Below, piece after piece: positions 50,701 to 60,000 of a stretch of DNA of 64,000 bases (position 1 is its first letter; every line of letters begins with the position of its first letter). A program made the translations under genes and the position numbers. The notes under the pieces were generated by a model. It saw nothing but the letters and a program-made list of their open reading frames with translations, was not told the origin of the DNA and did no database searches. Source of the stretch: Pachypanchax playfairii (taxonomy: Eukaryota; Chordata; Actinopteri; Cyprinodontiformes; Aplocheilidae); NCBI GenBank assembly GCA_006937955.1, contig SSNP01000084.1, positions 1,025,090-1,089,089 on the forward strand. The letters are read 5' to 3'.

Positions 50701-53700
50701 TCTTTATCAGTTTGTTCAGCCTCTTTACGTCGACTGCTCTGATGCTGCTCCCTCAACAAGTGACATGGGGATCTTCAACAGCTTGCTGCAAACATGGAAG
50801 TCCAGTCACACAGCATCAACAGTTGTGTCTCCAGTTCAGTCTGTTGTCCAGGTAAACACCCAGGTATTTATTCTCCTCCACCACCTCCACTTCTTCTACC
50901 TCCTCCTAAAATTCACAATCATCTCCTTTGTCTTGTTCACATTCAAGATTGGAGGATTTTTCTCACACCAGGACACAAAGTGGTCCACCAGTTCTCTGTA
51001 CTCAGTCTCTTGTCCAACCAACAACTGCAGAGTCATTAGAGTATTTCCGCAGATGACAGGACTCGAGCTGTACTGAAGGTTTGAGGTCTCATTGCTATGG
51101 TTACGTATCATCACTCACAAGTGGCAAAAAGTGACAAAGTGCCAAAATATAAAAACGTTTTTTTAAAGAGTCATGTTTCAATTTCAATAAAATAAAAGTT
51201 AGCAATGTAACAGAGAGAATGTAAGAAGCTGATCTGGAGTGAGTCTGTGAAGGTATCGTTTATCCATTGGCTTTAAAAGTGCAACATTCTTATGTAGAAA
51301 AAAAAAGACACATTTCTGCAGTTATTTTGCATGAAAAAAATCACATTTACAGATAAAGGCCAAACTTTGTTGAATTTTGTAGCTTCCTTCAATTAAAGTA
51401 TTTCAGCATTTAGCAGTTAATCATGCTAATAAAAAACAAATATAAAGGATTTTTTTAAAAGAAAAACTGTTACTATGCATATTGTATCCAATAAAGTGTT
51501 TCAAATTTGGAAAACCTGTTTTTACAGCCTCTAATCTCTACTGAGCTGAAATGTGTCTGATTCTTGCTTTTACTAATGGATTTTGTTTTACTCTTCAGGG
51601 GTGAAGATCTTTAGTCGTCTAGGGCCACTAGCCTGCTTGTTTTGGATGTTTTTCATCTCCAACACACCTGATTGAATCCATTTAACAACCTCCTCATCAT
51701 GTCAACAAGGCCTGTTAATAACCTGCTCCTCTAAACCAAGTGTGTTGATGCAGAGGAACATCTAAAACCTGCACGGTAGCAGCCCTTTGGGACTGGAATT
51801 TGACATGTGCTCTACATGGATGAGCGCAAACCTAAAACACAATCTTTCTAGGGCAAAATACGAGAGCATTAATGAATATTTTAACTTCAGATTTACCTTG
51901 GGAACACTGAGAAACTTCCTCCATCTTCCTGAAGCCTCTGCAGGTCATTCAGACACACCTCCAACAAGACCACACATGGCGTGAACAAAGAGCTGACTAA
52001 ACCCACCATCTGATGGGAGAAAAAAAAATACAAAAACAGTCAAGTTCAAAGAGCTACATTATGTCATAATTCATTAATATTTCATTAATTACTCACAAGC
52101 TGATCACATCCTGAAGTGACGGACCATGACCCTGCCATGGTGATGCTCAAATCAGGGTAATCTAGAGAAAATCATGCAGTGAGTCATGAGTTTAGCAACA
52201 TAAAATCACAATTTAATGTTTATAAAAAACTGCATAAAAAATAATTGTAGCTTTTTCAATCTTTTTGTAAGTATCATTGGAACTTACAGACCTCCTGTCT
52301 TTACAAAGCTCATATTGTTGATTTTTTATTAACATAATGGCAAGTTTTTAATGACTAAATGATTTACTTTAGTTTTATTGATTTTATTATAGGAGTAACA
52401 TTGTTAATTGTGGTGTTTTGCACATGAAAATTGTAGAATTATTGAGTTTAAAAAATATTTACTATTATCTTAAGTACAATTCTTCCTGCTTAAAACCAAT
52501 TAAAAAAATCTCATGAAGCAGCAGCTTCACTCAGGTGGAGAAGCATCTATAGTACTACCTGTTTCATTGATTATCTTAAGCAGCATATTGGCACAAAAGA
52601 AGTCTTTTATATGACATGAAACACTTGATAAACCATCTAAAGGTTTTGCTGAGATTATTTGTATTTTTTTTTTTTGAAAGTCACACCATTTACAGAATAT
52701 CTGAAAACCATCCAGATGATTTAAAGAAAGAAACAGCTGGAGAAACCACATCAGCACCAGCCTACCTTTGAAATACAGCACTGTTTGGAGCTCTGAGGTA
52801 GCCAGGTCCACCACATATAGACCATCAGTGCTTCCTATACAAAGCCAGCTGTTGTCTCTGTAGAAGCCCAGACAGAAACATGTGGAAAATCAGTGTAATA
52901 GAATCCCCTTTAAAAAAAATTTTTTTGTCATATTATGTGAGAAATAGAATGAAACCACATACTAAAGAAAAACATTGAAATGAACATGTGGCATCACTGC
53001 AGAGCTCATTCAAATTTCCTTCGACCACATGTAGTCTATGCTACATGCACCCTAACTACTGCCAAATAGAGCATATGGGAGCTTTGTGAGTTTTTTTTTT
53101 AACTGTTTCCACCTTTCAGCTTCATGCTGAGAATATAAAATTGTAAACAATTACATTTTAGTACATTAGTATTTTCATGCTGACTGTCTGCTTTATACAG
53201 GATGGGACAATTACAGCTATTATGTCTGGAATTTGAATATTTTAATGTGATAATTGGTGGCTCAAATGATTCCAAATGGTATAAAGTTTTATTTGTGGAA
53301 AAAAAAAAAAAAATCAATTCAATCCTTCTGGGATGTATAAAAATACTTGGTATGTCAAATGTTCAGGAAAAAAAAAGTGGTTGACTTATTTTGATGGGGA
53401 TGTGAACAATAAGAAATAATTCAGTTGTTTTAAACTTTAATTGGATTCAAATAGTCTGGCTAAGAAATTAATTAAAAATATGCCAGTGGTGAGGTGTGAA
53501 GCTGTTAACGCATTCAGATGCATACATTTTACAAGATGCATTAAGAGCTGATCTTTGTTTAAGGCTATCAAAGGAAAGCTGATTTCTAAAGGTTCTGATT
53601 TTATTTAGATTAAATATGTTGAAAAGGTATCACTGTAAAAACTGTTATAAATTACTATAATGATACAAAGGATGTGCTTTTCTAGACTTTTGCTACAAAA

Positions 53701-55807
53701 AAATCCCCATAACACCAACTGTATATAGCGTTTACATATTTTTTTATAAAAGAAGTATAAAATCTTGTTTATATCTTCTGCACATGAATGAAAATTATCT
53801 ATGCTCACACCATAAAATCTCAATCTGATGGGGTTTTTTTTGTTACCAAACTGATTAATAAAACCTTCTTATAGACAGTATGATACATCTCTGTTTAGCA
53901 TTAGGTAAGAACTCCTGCTGTTACTCTGGCTTTGCTGCATTTACTTACATGTTTTGTTCAGAGAGACTGTCTGTCGTTGAGCCACATAAAGCCATTTGGA
54001 CAACAGGTTTTGAGATCTCCATCTTATCCACAGCTGGTTGTTTGTCAGACCCTTGCCAAACGACAGCCACACAGAAGAAGAAGAAATGTATGAAAAACAC
54101 AATTAATCAAAATCTCTAACACAACACACCATCTGTGTGGCTGGTAGAAGATAACGTTACCTGCCTGATGTTTTTTCTCCATCTTTAGAAGATCCATTTT
54201 TTTCACCAGGTGGCACTTGTCTTCGTTACCAAGAGAAAAGCACCACACCTGGTTTGAAAGGTGCATTACAACTTTTTCAACGAACATACACCTCTGATTT
54301 GGAGCTTTTTAGTGCTGTGCATTTCAGTCACTAACCTGCCCATCGGTTGATCCGGTGATAAGGTACCTGTCTTTTTCCAGCAACAACACGCTAAGCAGAG
54401 GAGATGCTACAGAAAATCAAGGAAGTTGATAAGTTTAGTGGTTTTGTTCGATGTCTCAGACTTCGGTTTTCTATAATATCATTTAAAACATTTATATCTT
54501 ACCTGAAAGCACAAACGACTGATACAAAACAGCTTCACTTTGTAAATCCCAAACCTAAAAAGAGAACGTCATACAGGTATAGTTAACAACACAACACATA
54601 CTTACAGTACATGCATTCATACCTTGAAAGTGCGATCTTCTGAGGTGCTGACAAGAATATTGCTGTTCCAGGGACAGAATTCTGCTGATGTTAAAGGTCC
54701 CAGGTGGCCAGTCAAGGTGGAAATCACTTCCTGTTTCTGATATGGACAAAAAATAATGAAATAATGTTGCATGTCTAATGAACATGATAATCATGTTTTA
54801 TACAAGAACAGTGAACATCAAAGAGTTTGCTGATTTTGTTGTCCAGTTCTTGACTCATCAAATTGTAGGATGATGTGTCTGAACTTTATTTCATAGTATA
54901 ATGCAGAAAAAGATGTTTTATGTTCACCATTACGTACTGTTGTACTGAGAACATGTATAGTTGTTCCTGAGCATGCAACCACTCTCTCGTTAGACAAACA
55001 GAATGTAAGATGGACAACATCACCCAGTAAAGTCCCAATAACTGTTCCACTTGCAACTTCACCTGCAAACAACAAGTTCATAAATCCTTTCAAATCAAAC
55101 ACATGGCATGTCTCAACAACAGCACATAATCCAACTAATGTGAATGAATTTAACTGAATAATTTGTGAACATTTTCAAGATTATCAGGACATATTTATAT
55201 GCAAAGTTGCTTTATAACTTATATAATTATATTTCATTACATTCATGTAAGAATGTTGAGTTCTGAAAAGTGGCACTATAAGCGATCACACTTGTGTATG
55301 TGCACACACACTAAATACATCAATTAATTTTACCTTTTTGTTTTTTCTTCTGGCATGTTTCAATATCCCACACAATGACATAATCAGGAGAAGCAGAGCA
55401 GAGAAGGACAGGTTTGCTCTTTTTATTGAAGGTCATGGCACAGATGTCACCATGGTGACCTGTTAGCAGCAGTGGCTGTGAAGAATAACCAAATTTAAAT
55501 TATTTGTATGTTGTATAACATGATATTTCACTGTATAGCAACTTTATAAATATGCTATGGTTTTAAATGGGTTAAAATAACTTGCAAAAACGGTAAATCT
55601 ACTTTAACAAAAACAGTTTTCCATAAATGTGTCAAATTGCTCTGTTTAGGCAAAATCCTTGTAACAAACCTTTTGTTGCAAGTCCGTAATATTGTAAATA
55701 TGCACTTCCTTGCCATTGAAAGGTAGGCCAAAATATGACTGACAACATGCGAGCTGCTGGTGTGACAGAAGTCTGTCGCAAGTCAAAATGAACTTTTGAG
55801 AGATCAT
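24103..55807 (-). CDS. wdr27: WD repeat-containing protein 27, complete, 24 coding exons
   Basis: Tandem WD-repeat scaffold protein of poorly known function. Exons in transcript order: 55807-55670, 55475-55334, 55062-54938, 54730-54623, 54554-54503, 54406-54336, 54248-54161, 54051-53949, 52857-52766, 52161-52097, 52009-51897, 50194-50121, 45641-45596, 45411-45343, 45252-45149, 44724-44635, 44302-44181, 41951-41818, 40739-40645, 40188-40067, 36802-36705, 33641-33539, 30625-30527, 24216-24103. They total 2367 bases: 788 residues plus TAA, close to human WDR27, and all 23 junctions are in phase. Landmarks match vertebrate WDR27: TGHLGPLTSAEFCPW, VSCLQYSGDGKHVLCGLG, AHSRPIHCIAQNK, YNLFISSAVTDGVKLWDLRT, HSDTVLSVAFNP. 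An acceptor-like CTGACAG at about 55820-55814 leaves open an extra upstream 5' exon. Confidence 0.94.
27291..27903. mobile_element. MITE-like element in wdr27 intron 23
   Basis: Imperfect inverted ends: GGTGCATTCACACCAG on the left, and CTGTATTCACGCCTG on the reverse complement of the right end. The interior carries GGTGTGAACGCGCAACCGAA and GTGTGAATGCAACCGGACCG motifs, a pattern I know from fish non-autonomous DNA transposons. Antisense frames in it are not genes. Confidence 0.65.
30628..32760. other. wdr27 intron 22, nothing assigned
   Basis: AT-rich intron sequence between exon 23 and the MITE at 32768. No repeat family, RNA gene or antisense exon was recognised. Confidence 0.45.
32768..33324. 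mobile_element. MITE-like element in wdr27 intron 22
   Basis: Inverted ends GCCGGGTTCACACAGCAG on the left and CTGCCATGTGAACCAGGC on the right; an A/T-rich stretch (AATTTT and AAAAT) continues the symmetry inward. The interior contains a short CTT tract near 33067 and CGATTATCGGGG. No transposase is encoded. Confidence 0.7.
34980..35340. other. unassigned GC-richer segment in wdr27 intron 21
   Basis: More GC-rich than its surroundings, with three related CAGGxTGACCTCCAGA phrases (near 35142, 35188 and 35239). Neither strand gives a splice-supported exon. It may be a fragment of an unidentified repeat. Confidence 0.3.
36111..36610. mobile_element. MITE family M1, shorter copy
   Basis: Begins TTTAAAAAGGCCATTTCATA and ends GGCCTCTTTAAA, an inverted pair. 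It is closely similar along its length to 47051-47643, in the same orientation, but lacks about 100 bases before the right end. Confidence 0.85.
36897..37015 (-). repeat. LINE-type 3'-end fragment
   Basis: Contains AAGTCAAGTTTATTTATAAA and CAAAGTGCTGTACA, the reverse of the AAAGTGCTxTACAAATAAA tail found in fish LINE/SINE families. No coding region is attached; a dispersed repeat (copy B) follows. Confidence 0.5.
37085..37400 (-). repeat. dispersed teleost repeat, copy B
   Basis: Same family as 13448-13722: GGACAGGTTGC, ATCACAGGGCCACATAGA, TTGGTCTGTGGGAAGAAGG, GGGAGAACATGCAAACTTCA, AGGACCTTCTTGCTGCAAGG and CACCACCGTGCAGCC occur in the same order. This copy retains the central part that is reduced in copy A and has no microsatellite beside it. 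Confidence 0.8.
39234..39940. mobile_element. 707-bp TIR element in wdr27 intron 20
   Basis: Inverted ends GCTACGTTTACATG and CATGTAAACATAGC, each bordered by TA, as expected for a TA target duplication. Subterminal repeats such as CCGATTGGGCG and TTCCGATTAA recur in the right half. The interior gives short hydrophobic frames on both strands (39403-39681, 39770-39489) without a recognised transposase. Confidence 0.75.
40189..40644 (-). other. wdr27: wdr27 intron 19, U12-type-like intron with GC-AG ends
   Basis: 456-base intron. The 5' splice site reads CTCTCAC|GCATCCTTT and the 3' end reads GTTCTTAACAGCTGTTTTCAG split as TTCTTAAC, a short spacer and TTTTCAG. U12-type consensus sites are (A/G)TATCCTTT and TTCCTTAAC, with the branch A 10-20 bases from the acceptor; here it is about 13. 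Splicing at this point yields NDFLSH|IVLACG, in frame and matching the family; reading through gives a stop within about 15 residues. Confidence 0.7.
43273..43561. mobile_element. 289-bp hAT-type MITE
   Basis: Inverted ends TAGGGATGTCC and GGACATCCCTA, flanked by near-identical 8-mers ATTATTAC (43265-43272) and GTTATTAC (43562-43569). The 8-bp duplication and TAGGG start are characteristic of hAT transposons. The interior contains several TGATC-bearing repeats and no coding capacity. Confidence 0.8.
45149..50194 (-). CDS. wdr27: wdr27 exons 12-15: basic linker
   Basis: Four small exons (50194-50121, 45641-45596, 45411-45343, 45252-45149) encode residues 366-463. The segment is lysine- and serine-rich (LKKKVPIHPKKK, KVKSSGYASSS, KTLSSKKTTKK) and then runs into DKHVSCLQYSG, the start of the second WD block. 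These are the least conserved exons and rest mainly on splice sites and phase. Exon 14 is best ended at GT|GTAAAT (45343), because that alone fits the phase of exon 15. Confidence 0.72.
47051..47643. mobile_element. MITE family M1, longer copy
   Basis: Ends TTTAAAGAGGCC and GGGCCTCTTTAAA are inverted. The body matches 36111-36610, including GTCAGGAAACACTGATTAAC, TTCATATTCATTATTC and GTTGTGATGAAACAGATACA. It includes a right-hand block (about 47540-47625, with CACCCACTATGAAGGTAAGA) missing from the shorter copy, so this is closer to full length. Confidence 0.85.
48780..48995 (+). repeat. LINE-type 3' tail
   Basis: T-rich untranslated-like sequence ending TTTTAAAAGTGCTGTACAAA followed by TAAAGTGGAAGTGGAAGTTG, the polyadenylation-signal-like end of a fish LINE with short terminal repeats (GGAAGT). 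A similar short tail (GGCACTATACAAATAAAACT) lies at about 41273-41292. Confidence 0.5.
50560..51115 (-). mobile_element. decayed LINE reverse-transcriptase fragment
   Basis: The minus strand encodes EYRELVDHFVSWCEKNPPIL followed by NVNKTKEMIVNFRRR, and further along, in other frames, GSSIRAVDVKRLNKLIKKAG. These match the ELVDHFVxWCEKNxLxLNVxKTKEMVVDFRR and LNKLIKKAGSVLG blocks of a common fish LINE. Several stops and frame changes make it inactive. It lies in the large wdr27 intron 11, oriented as the gene. Confidence 0.8.
51619..51803. mobile_element. MITE-like repeat, copy B
   Basis: Shares CACACCTGATT, GTTGATGCAGAGGAACATCT and AAAACCT with 21103-21292, in the same orientation. Its ends are more decayed: only GGGACTGGAATTTGAC remains of the right terminus. 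Confidence 0.55.
51897..55807 (-). CDS. wdr27: wdr27 exons 1-11: N-terminal WD block
   Basis: Residues 1-365. WD units recognised include GHHGDICAMTFNKKSKPVLL...PDYVIVWD, VVHLTFCLSNERVVACSGTT, GHLGPLTSAEFCPWNSNILV...SEDRTFKVWD, SASPLLSVLLLEKDRYLITG...TDGQVWCFSL, and WLCIGSTDGLYVVDL. Introns are short except 52858-53948. In exon 4 an alternative acceptor six bases upstream (TTTCAG|AAACAG) would add two residues (KQ) in frame, so the precise start there is uncertain. Confidence 0.9.
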
Positions 55808-55901
55808 TTCTCTTTCTGTCAGGTTAGTAATAAAAACAGAGTTAACTAACTATAACTACGTCCCACGGTGAAAACACATGCCATGACAACAAATGTTACG
55901 T

Positions 55902-55914
55902 GTTGCTAGGACAC
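55902..55914 (-). promoter_or_regulatory. X-box-like site upstream of wdr27
   Basis: Minus-strand GTGTCCTAGCAAC consists of a good RFX half-site (AGCAAC) and a weaker one (GTGTCC) with a one-base spacer. RFX binding here would be inference. Confidence 0.2.
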
Positions 55915-56555
55915 CGACAGGATTTCCGCTAATTTCATAGATTGTCTATACAACATCGTGCTTCACTACCGTTTCCTTTCATGACAAGAATTAACTTTGC
56001 GTCAGGTAAACTTGTACTGCCTCTTCGGTTGACATCATAATCAAATTACTTTACTTCTAAAATGTATTTGAATATTCTTTTGTACTTTACACAATTGTTT
56101 TGACCTATTACAACGGTCTACACGTTAAATGTATCTTAGAATACATTTTGGAGTGGAACCTCTGTCTAATGATAATATAATTTTAATTCCCAAATGAACC
56201 ACAAGATGGCAGTAACTTTTCACTTCTGTACGGCCCATACACAGTGCTGAATATTTGGAATTTTAAATTGTTGACATAATAAGAAAGTATACGAAAGAGG
56301 ATTAGGCACACTGCAAGCTACAACACAACAGCCATTACAAGAAATAACAGTGTTGCCAATTTAAAATCACAGTTACTGTCTTTGTTTTTGTTTTAATAAA
56401 AACCCTGTAATTCTGCAACATTCGGAAGTATCGTATTTTCCAATAAGCATCAAATATTTAGCTGCTTTCAAGCTTTACGTATAAATTAGGGGTAATTTGT
56501 AACTGGTAAAAGAACAGAGAAGTGAATAATTTTGTTTCGCTTAACTTGACTGAGC

Positions 56556-56572
56556 ACTCTGGGAACTGTAGT
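56556..56572 (-). promoter_or_regulatory. ZNF143/THAP11-type motif
   Basis: CTGGGAACTGTAGT (56559-56572) is the reverse complement of ACTACAGTTCCCAG, an excellent match to the ACTACAxTTCCCAG element bound by ZNF143 and THAP11 at many vertebrate housekeeping and bidirectional promoters. A CRE-like TGACGTA lies 22 bases further on, at 56594-56600. Confidence 0.65.
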
Positions 56573-57082
56573 TTTTAGTGTATCCGGCGGATGTGACGTA
56601 TGTGTTGGGTCGCTGAAAGCCGGGTGTCGTCTTCAGTCATCTTTGCAGTCGTTGGATGAATCAGTCGACGTTGACAGTCTTTGGGATATGACAGTGCTTT
56701 TGTAGTAGAACGCTAACTTTAGCTAAACCATTCGTTTGATAACGGGCGCGTAGGAAGGACTTTAGGGAAAAGTGAGGACTTTAGTGGCAAGATGTTTTCT
56801 TTTTCTCTGCTCAAATTTCGGATTTTTCGATAGCATTTATGGTCCTTCTCAAAATGACGCTAACGGTTGGGTGCTAAATTAACTTAAGCTAAGTAGCTAG
56901 CGTGTCATCAACTTGTGATTTTTTTTAACTTGGTGTCTGTGCGGCCACAAAAGCTCTTGTTTTCATCTGGGAAAGTAGCTGCTGTTAGTTTAGCTAGCTA
57001 CTACAAAAAGGTTCACCGGGAGCCTGAACAAGTAAATAGAAAGTGCTAGCATAGGGGAGCTAGCCGGTTTGGAATTTGTAAT

Positions 57083-60000
57083 ATGAAAAGGGTACAGAGT
57101 GACAATTTAGGTTTTGTTCCTCAAAAAGACATTGTATACAACAAACTTTTGCCGTACGCAGACAGACTAGATGATGAATCCAATGAAATTTTGAGTAAAA
57201 TCAAAGGAAACTTGGGCCGAGCTGTTCAGCTGAGGGAGATATGGCCCGGTGTCCTGTTTTGGACAAGGAAACTTTCAACGTAAGTAACGCAAATCTTTTA
57301 TTTTCTTAGCGTAAATACTATCCAGTTCTTTCTATTTGTTTTTCTTTATTTCTGACCCTCTCAAATGGATTTTGAAAGGCTTTTGAGTAGATAAATGATG
57401 CAACTTTAGATGTATTTTAGTTCATGACAGTTGATTTGGGTAACGGATTATTTCTTGTTTGTCACTATAAGCTTTATCGGTGTTTTGAAACAAATTGGTC
57501 AAATAAGTTGCACTGTAGCATATTGTTGTTTTAAGAGTCTGCACAGTGAAGATGAGAACCAGGTTTGTTTGTGTTTGATTAGGTAGCATGTTTCATAATC
57601 AGTGCGGTGAACTGTTTCACACATCATGACCCAGACAGCGTAATACTGGGTCATCGTCCTTTCCGGTCTGCATGTATTTCGCCTTTATTCCTTTGTATAT
57701 TTATTTAATCAGTACTTTTGGTGACAGCTTGCTCAATTTAATAAATTGCGGAGAACGTAGTATCGTTTAAAGTTGCTTCACGTGGTTCTTAAGATCATCC
57801 CAAATACATCAACCTTCAAATATGCTGTGTCATGATAATGGCAAAGATCATTTTCGACATGTTACACCAGACTTTACTACATTTTGTGTGTTGAAAGTTG
57901 GTCAGTTGATCACAACATAACTATTGTTACTTTACTAAATATAATAAACAATTACATTTTTTTTTATTTAGACCTTTTGGTTATTTAGTAAAGGCACATT
58001 GCATTTGAATATATTAAGATGACAATGCATTAGTTCAAGTACGTTTTATGTCTTTCTGATTTTGTTTGTTTTGTTTATGTCTTCCTTGATGAGCCTTTTA
58101 AATCCATTTCAGTTCTCAGTACTGGCTCATTGTTAAGTCCGGTGACTCACTGCCAGGTCAAGATGGAAAGTTTGTTGGGGTGACCCATATTTTCTATTGT
58201 GGTGTTTTGGTATTGTGCTGGGGAGAGTTTTAATTGTGACTTACATAACTTGCATTTAAGGTATCTGCACTTTTACTGTGTCATTTCAGAGAATAACTGA
58301 TACTGAATAATGTAATATAGGGAGGCCTTTATGTAGTATTTTATTGTATACTTTTGCATCTTTATATCTGTTCTAATTAAGGTATATGAGACTGTATGGA
58401 AGGAAGTTTAGCAAAGAAGACCATGTGCTGTTCATAAAGTTGCTCTATGAGCTAGTGACGATCCCCAGACTGGAGATCAGCATGATGCAAGGACTTGCTC
58501 GCCTTCTTATCAACCTTCTCAAGTAAGAATAGTCTCAATCTTTTTTTTTTTTATAATTTTAATCTGCAAGTGCATAAGTGAACATACTTATAGTTTATTT
58601 GGAATTTTTTAAAGCTATATGATAAGTTATGATCTTTGTGTATCTTCTCATTTCTGTTAATGTCTGTATGCATGAATTAACAGGAAAAGGGAACTTCTGA
58701 CAAGAGAGGACCTTGAATTGCAGTGGAGACCACTATATGAGCTGTACGACAGAATTCTGTTCTCAAAGACGGAGCATCTGGGCCTCAACTGGTTTCCCAA
58801 GTACATCTTTGTTTCATTATTACTCTGTTGTACAATGCGTTTGCTTAATTTTTGTCATTTTTCAAATTAGATATAATAAAGCAGAAGAGAATACTGCTAT
58901 GTCAGTATCTTCTAATACAGAGTGTGCCATTTATATGGATACACCTTAATAAAATGGATGTAATTATTGCTGGATTACATACATCATAATTACTGCAGGA
59001 TGAAACGTTTGAAGTCGGCCATCTTGGATTCAACTTTTGTTTTTTCAATAGGTAGAGGGTCATGTGACACATCAAACTTATTGGTAATTTCACAAGAAAA
59101 ACAATGGTGTGCTTGGTTTTAACTTTATTCTTTCATGAGTTATTTACAAGTTTCTGACCACTTATAAAATGTGCTCAATGTGCTACCCATTGTGTTGGAT
59201 TGTCAAGGCAACACTCTTCTCCCACTCTTCACACTGATACCGCAGGAGAAATGCCAGCACAGGCTTCCAGTATCCGTAGTTTCAGGTGCTGCACATCTTG
59301 TATCTTCACATCATAGAAAATTGCCTTTAGATGACCCCAAAGATAAAAGTCTTAGGGGGTCAGATCAGGAGACCATGGGGCCATTCAACTGGCCCAAGAC
59401 GACCAATCCGCTTTCCAGGAAACTGTTCATCTAGGAATTCTCGGACCTGACACCCATAATGTGGTGGTGCACCATCTTGCTGGAAAAACTCAGGGAACAT
59501 GCCAGCTTCAGTGCATAAAGGGGAAATCATCATGTAGCAATGTCAAATATCCAGTGGCCTTGAGATTTCCATTAATGAAGAATGGCCCCACTATCTTTGT
59601 ACCCCATATACCACACCATACCATCACTTTTTTTTGTTCCAACAGTCTTGGAGGGATCCAATGTGGGTTAGTGTCAGACCAATAGCAGTGGTTTTGTTTG
59701 TTAACTTCACCATTCACATAAAAGTTTGCCTTATCACTGAATAAAATCTTCTGCATGAACTGAGGGTCTTGTTCTAATTTTTGTTTTGCCCATTCTGCAA
59801 ATTCTGTGCGCCGATCTGGGTCATCCTCGTTGAGATGCTGCAGTAGCTGGAGTTTGTAAGGGTGCCTAACTGTAGCATGGGAGATGGGTGGTCTCATAAG
59901 GTGTCTTGCATTGAAATCTGCTGCAATGACCCGGTTACTGCGTTCACCATATGTCAACACAATTTTGATCCGCTCCTCATGCGTTGATATGTCAATGGCT

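Larger units (their letters stand above)
55808..57082. promoter_or_regulatory. head-to-head promoter region of wdr27 and psme4
   Basis: Only 1275 bases separate the two start codons, on opposite strands, so both start sites must lie here unless a distal exon exists. The psme4 side (56560-57060) is richer in CpG. An in-frame TAG at 57047-57049 upstream of the psme4 ATG limits its N-terminus. A possible splice acceptor just upstream of the wdr27 ATG could place its start site further up. Confidence 0.65.
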
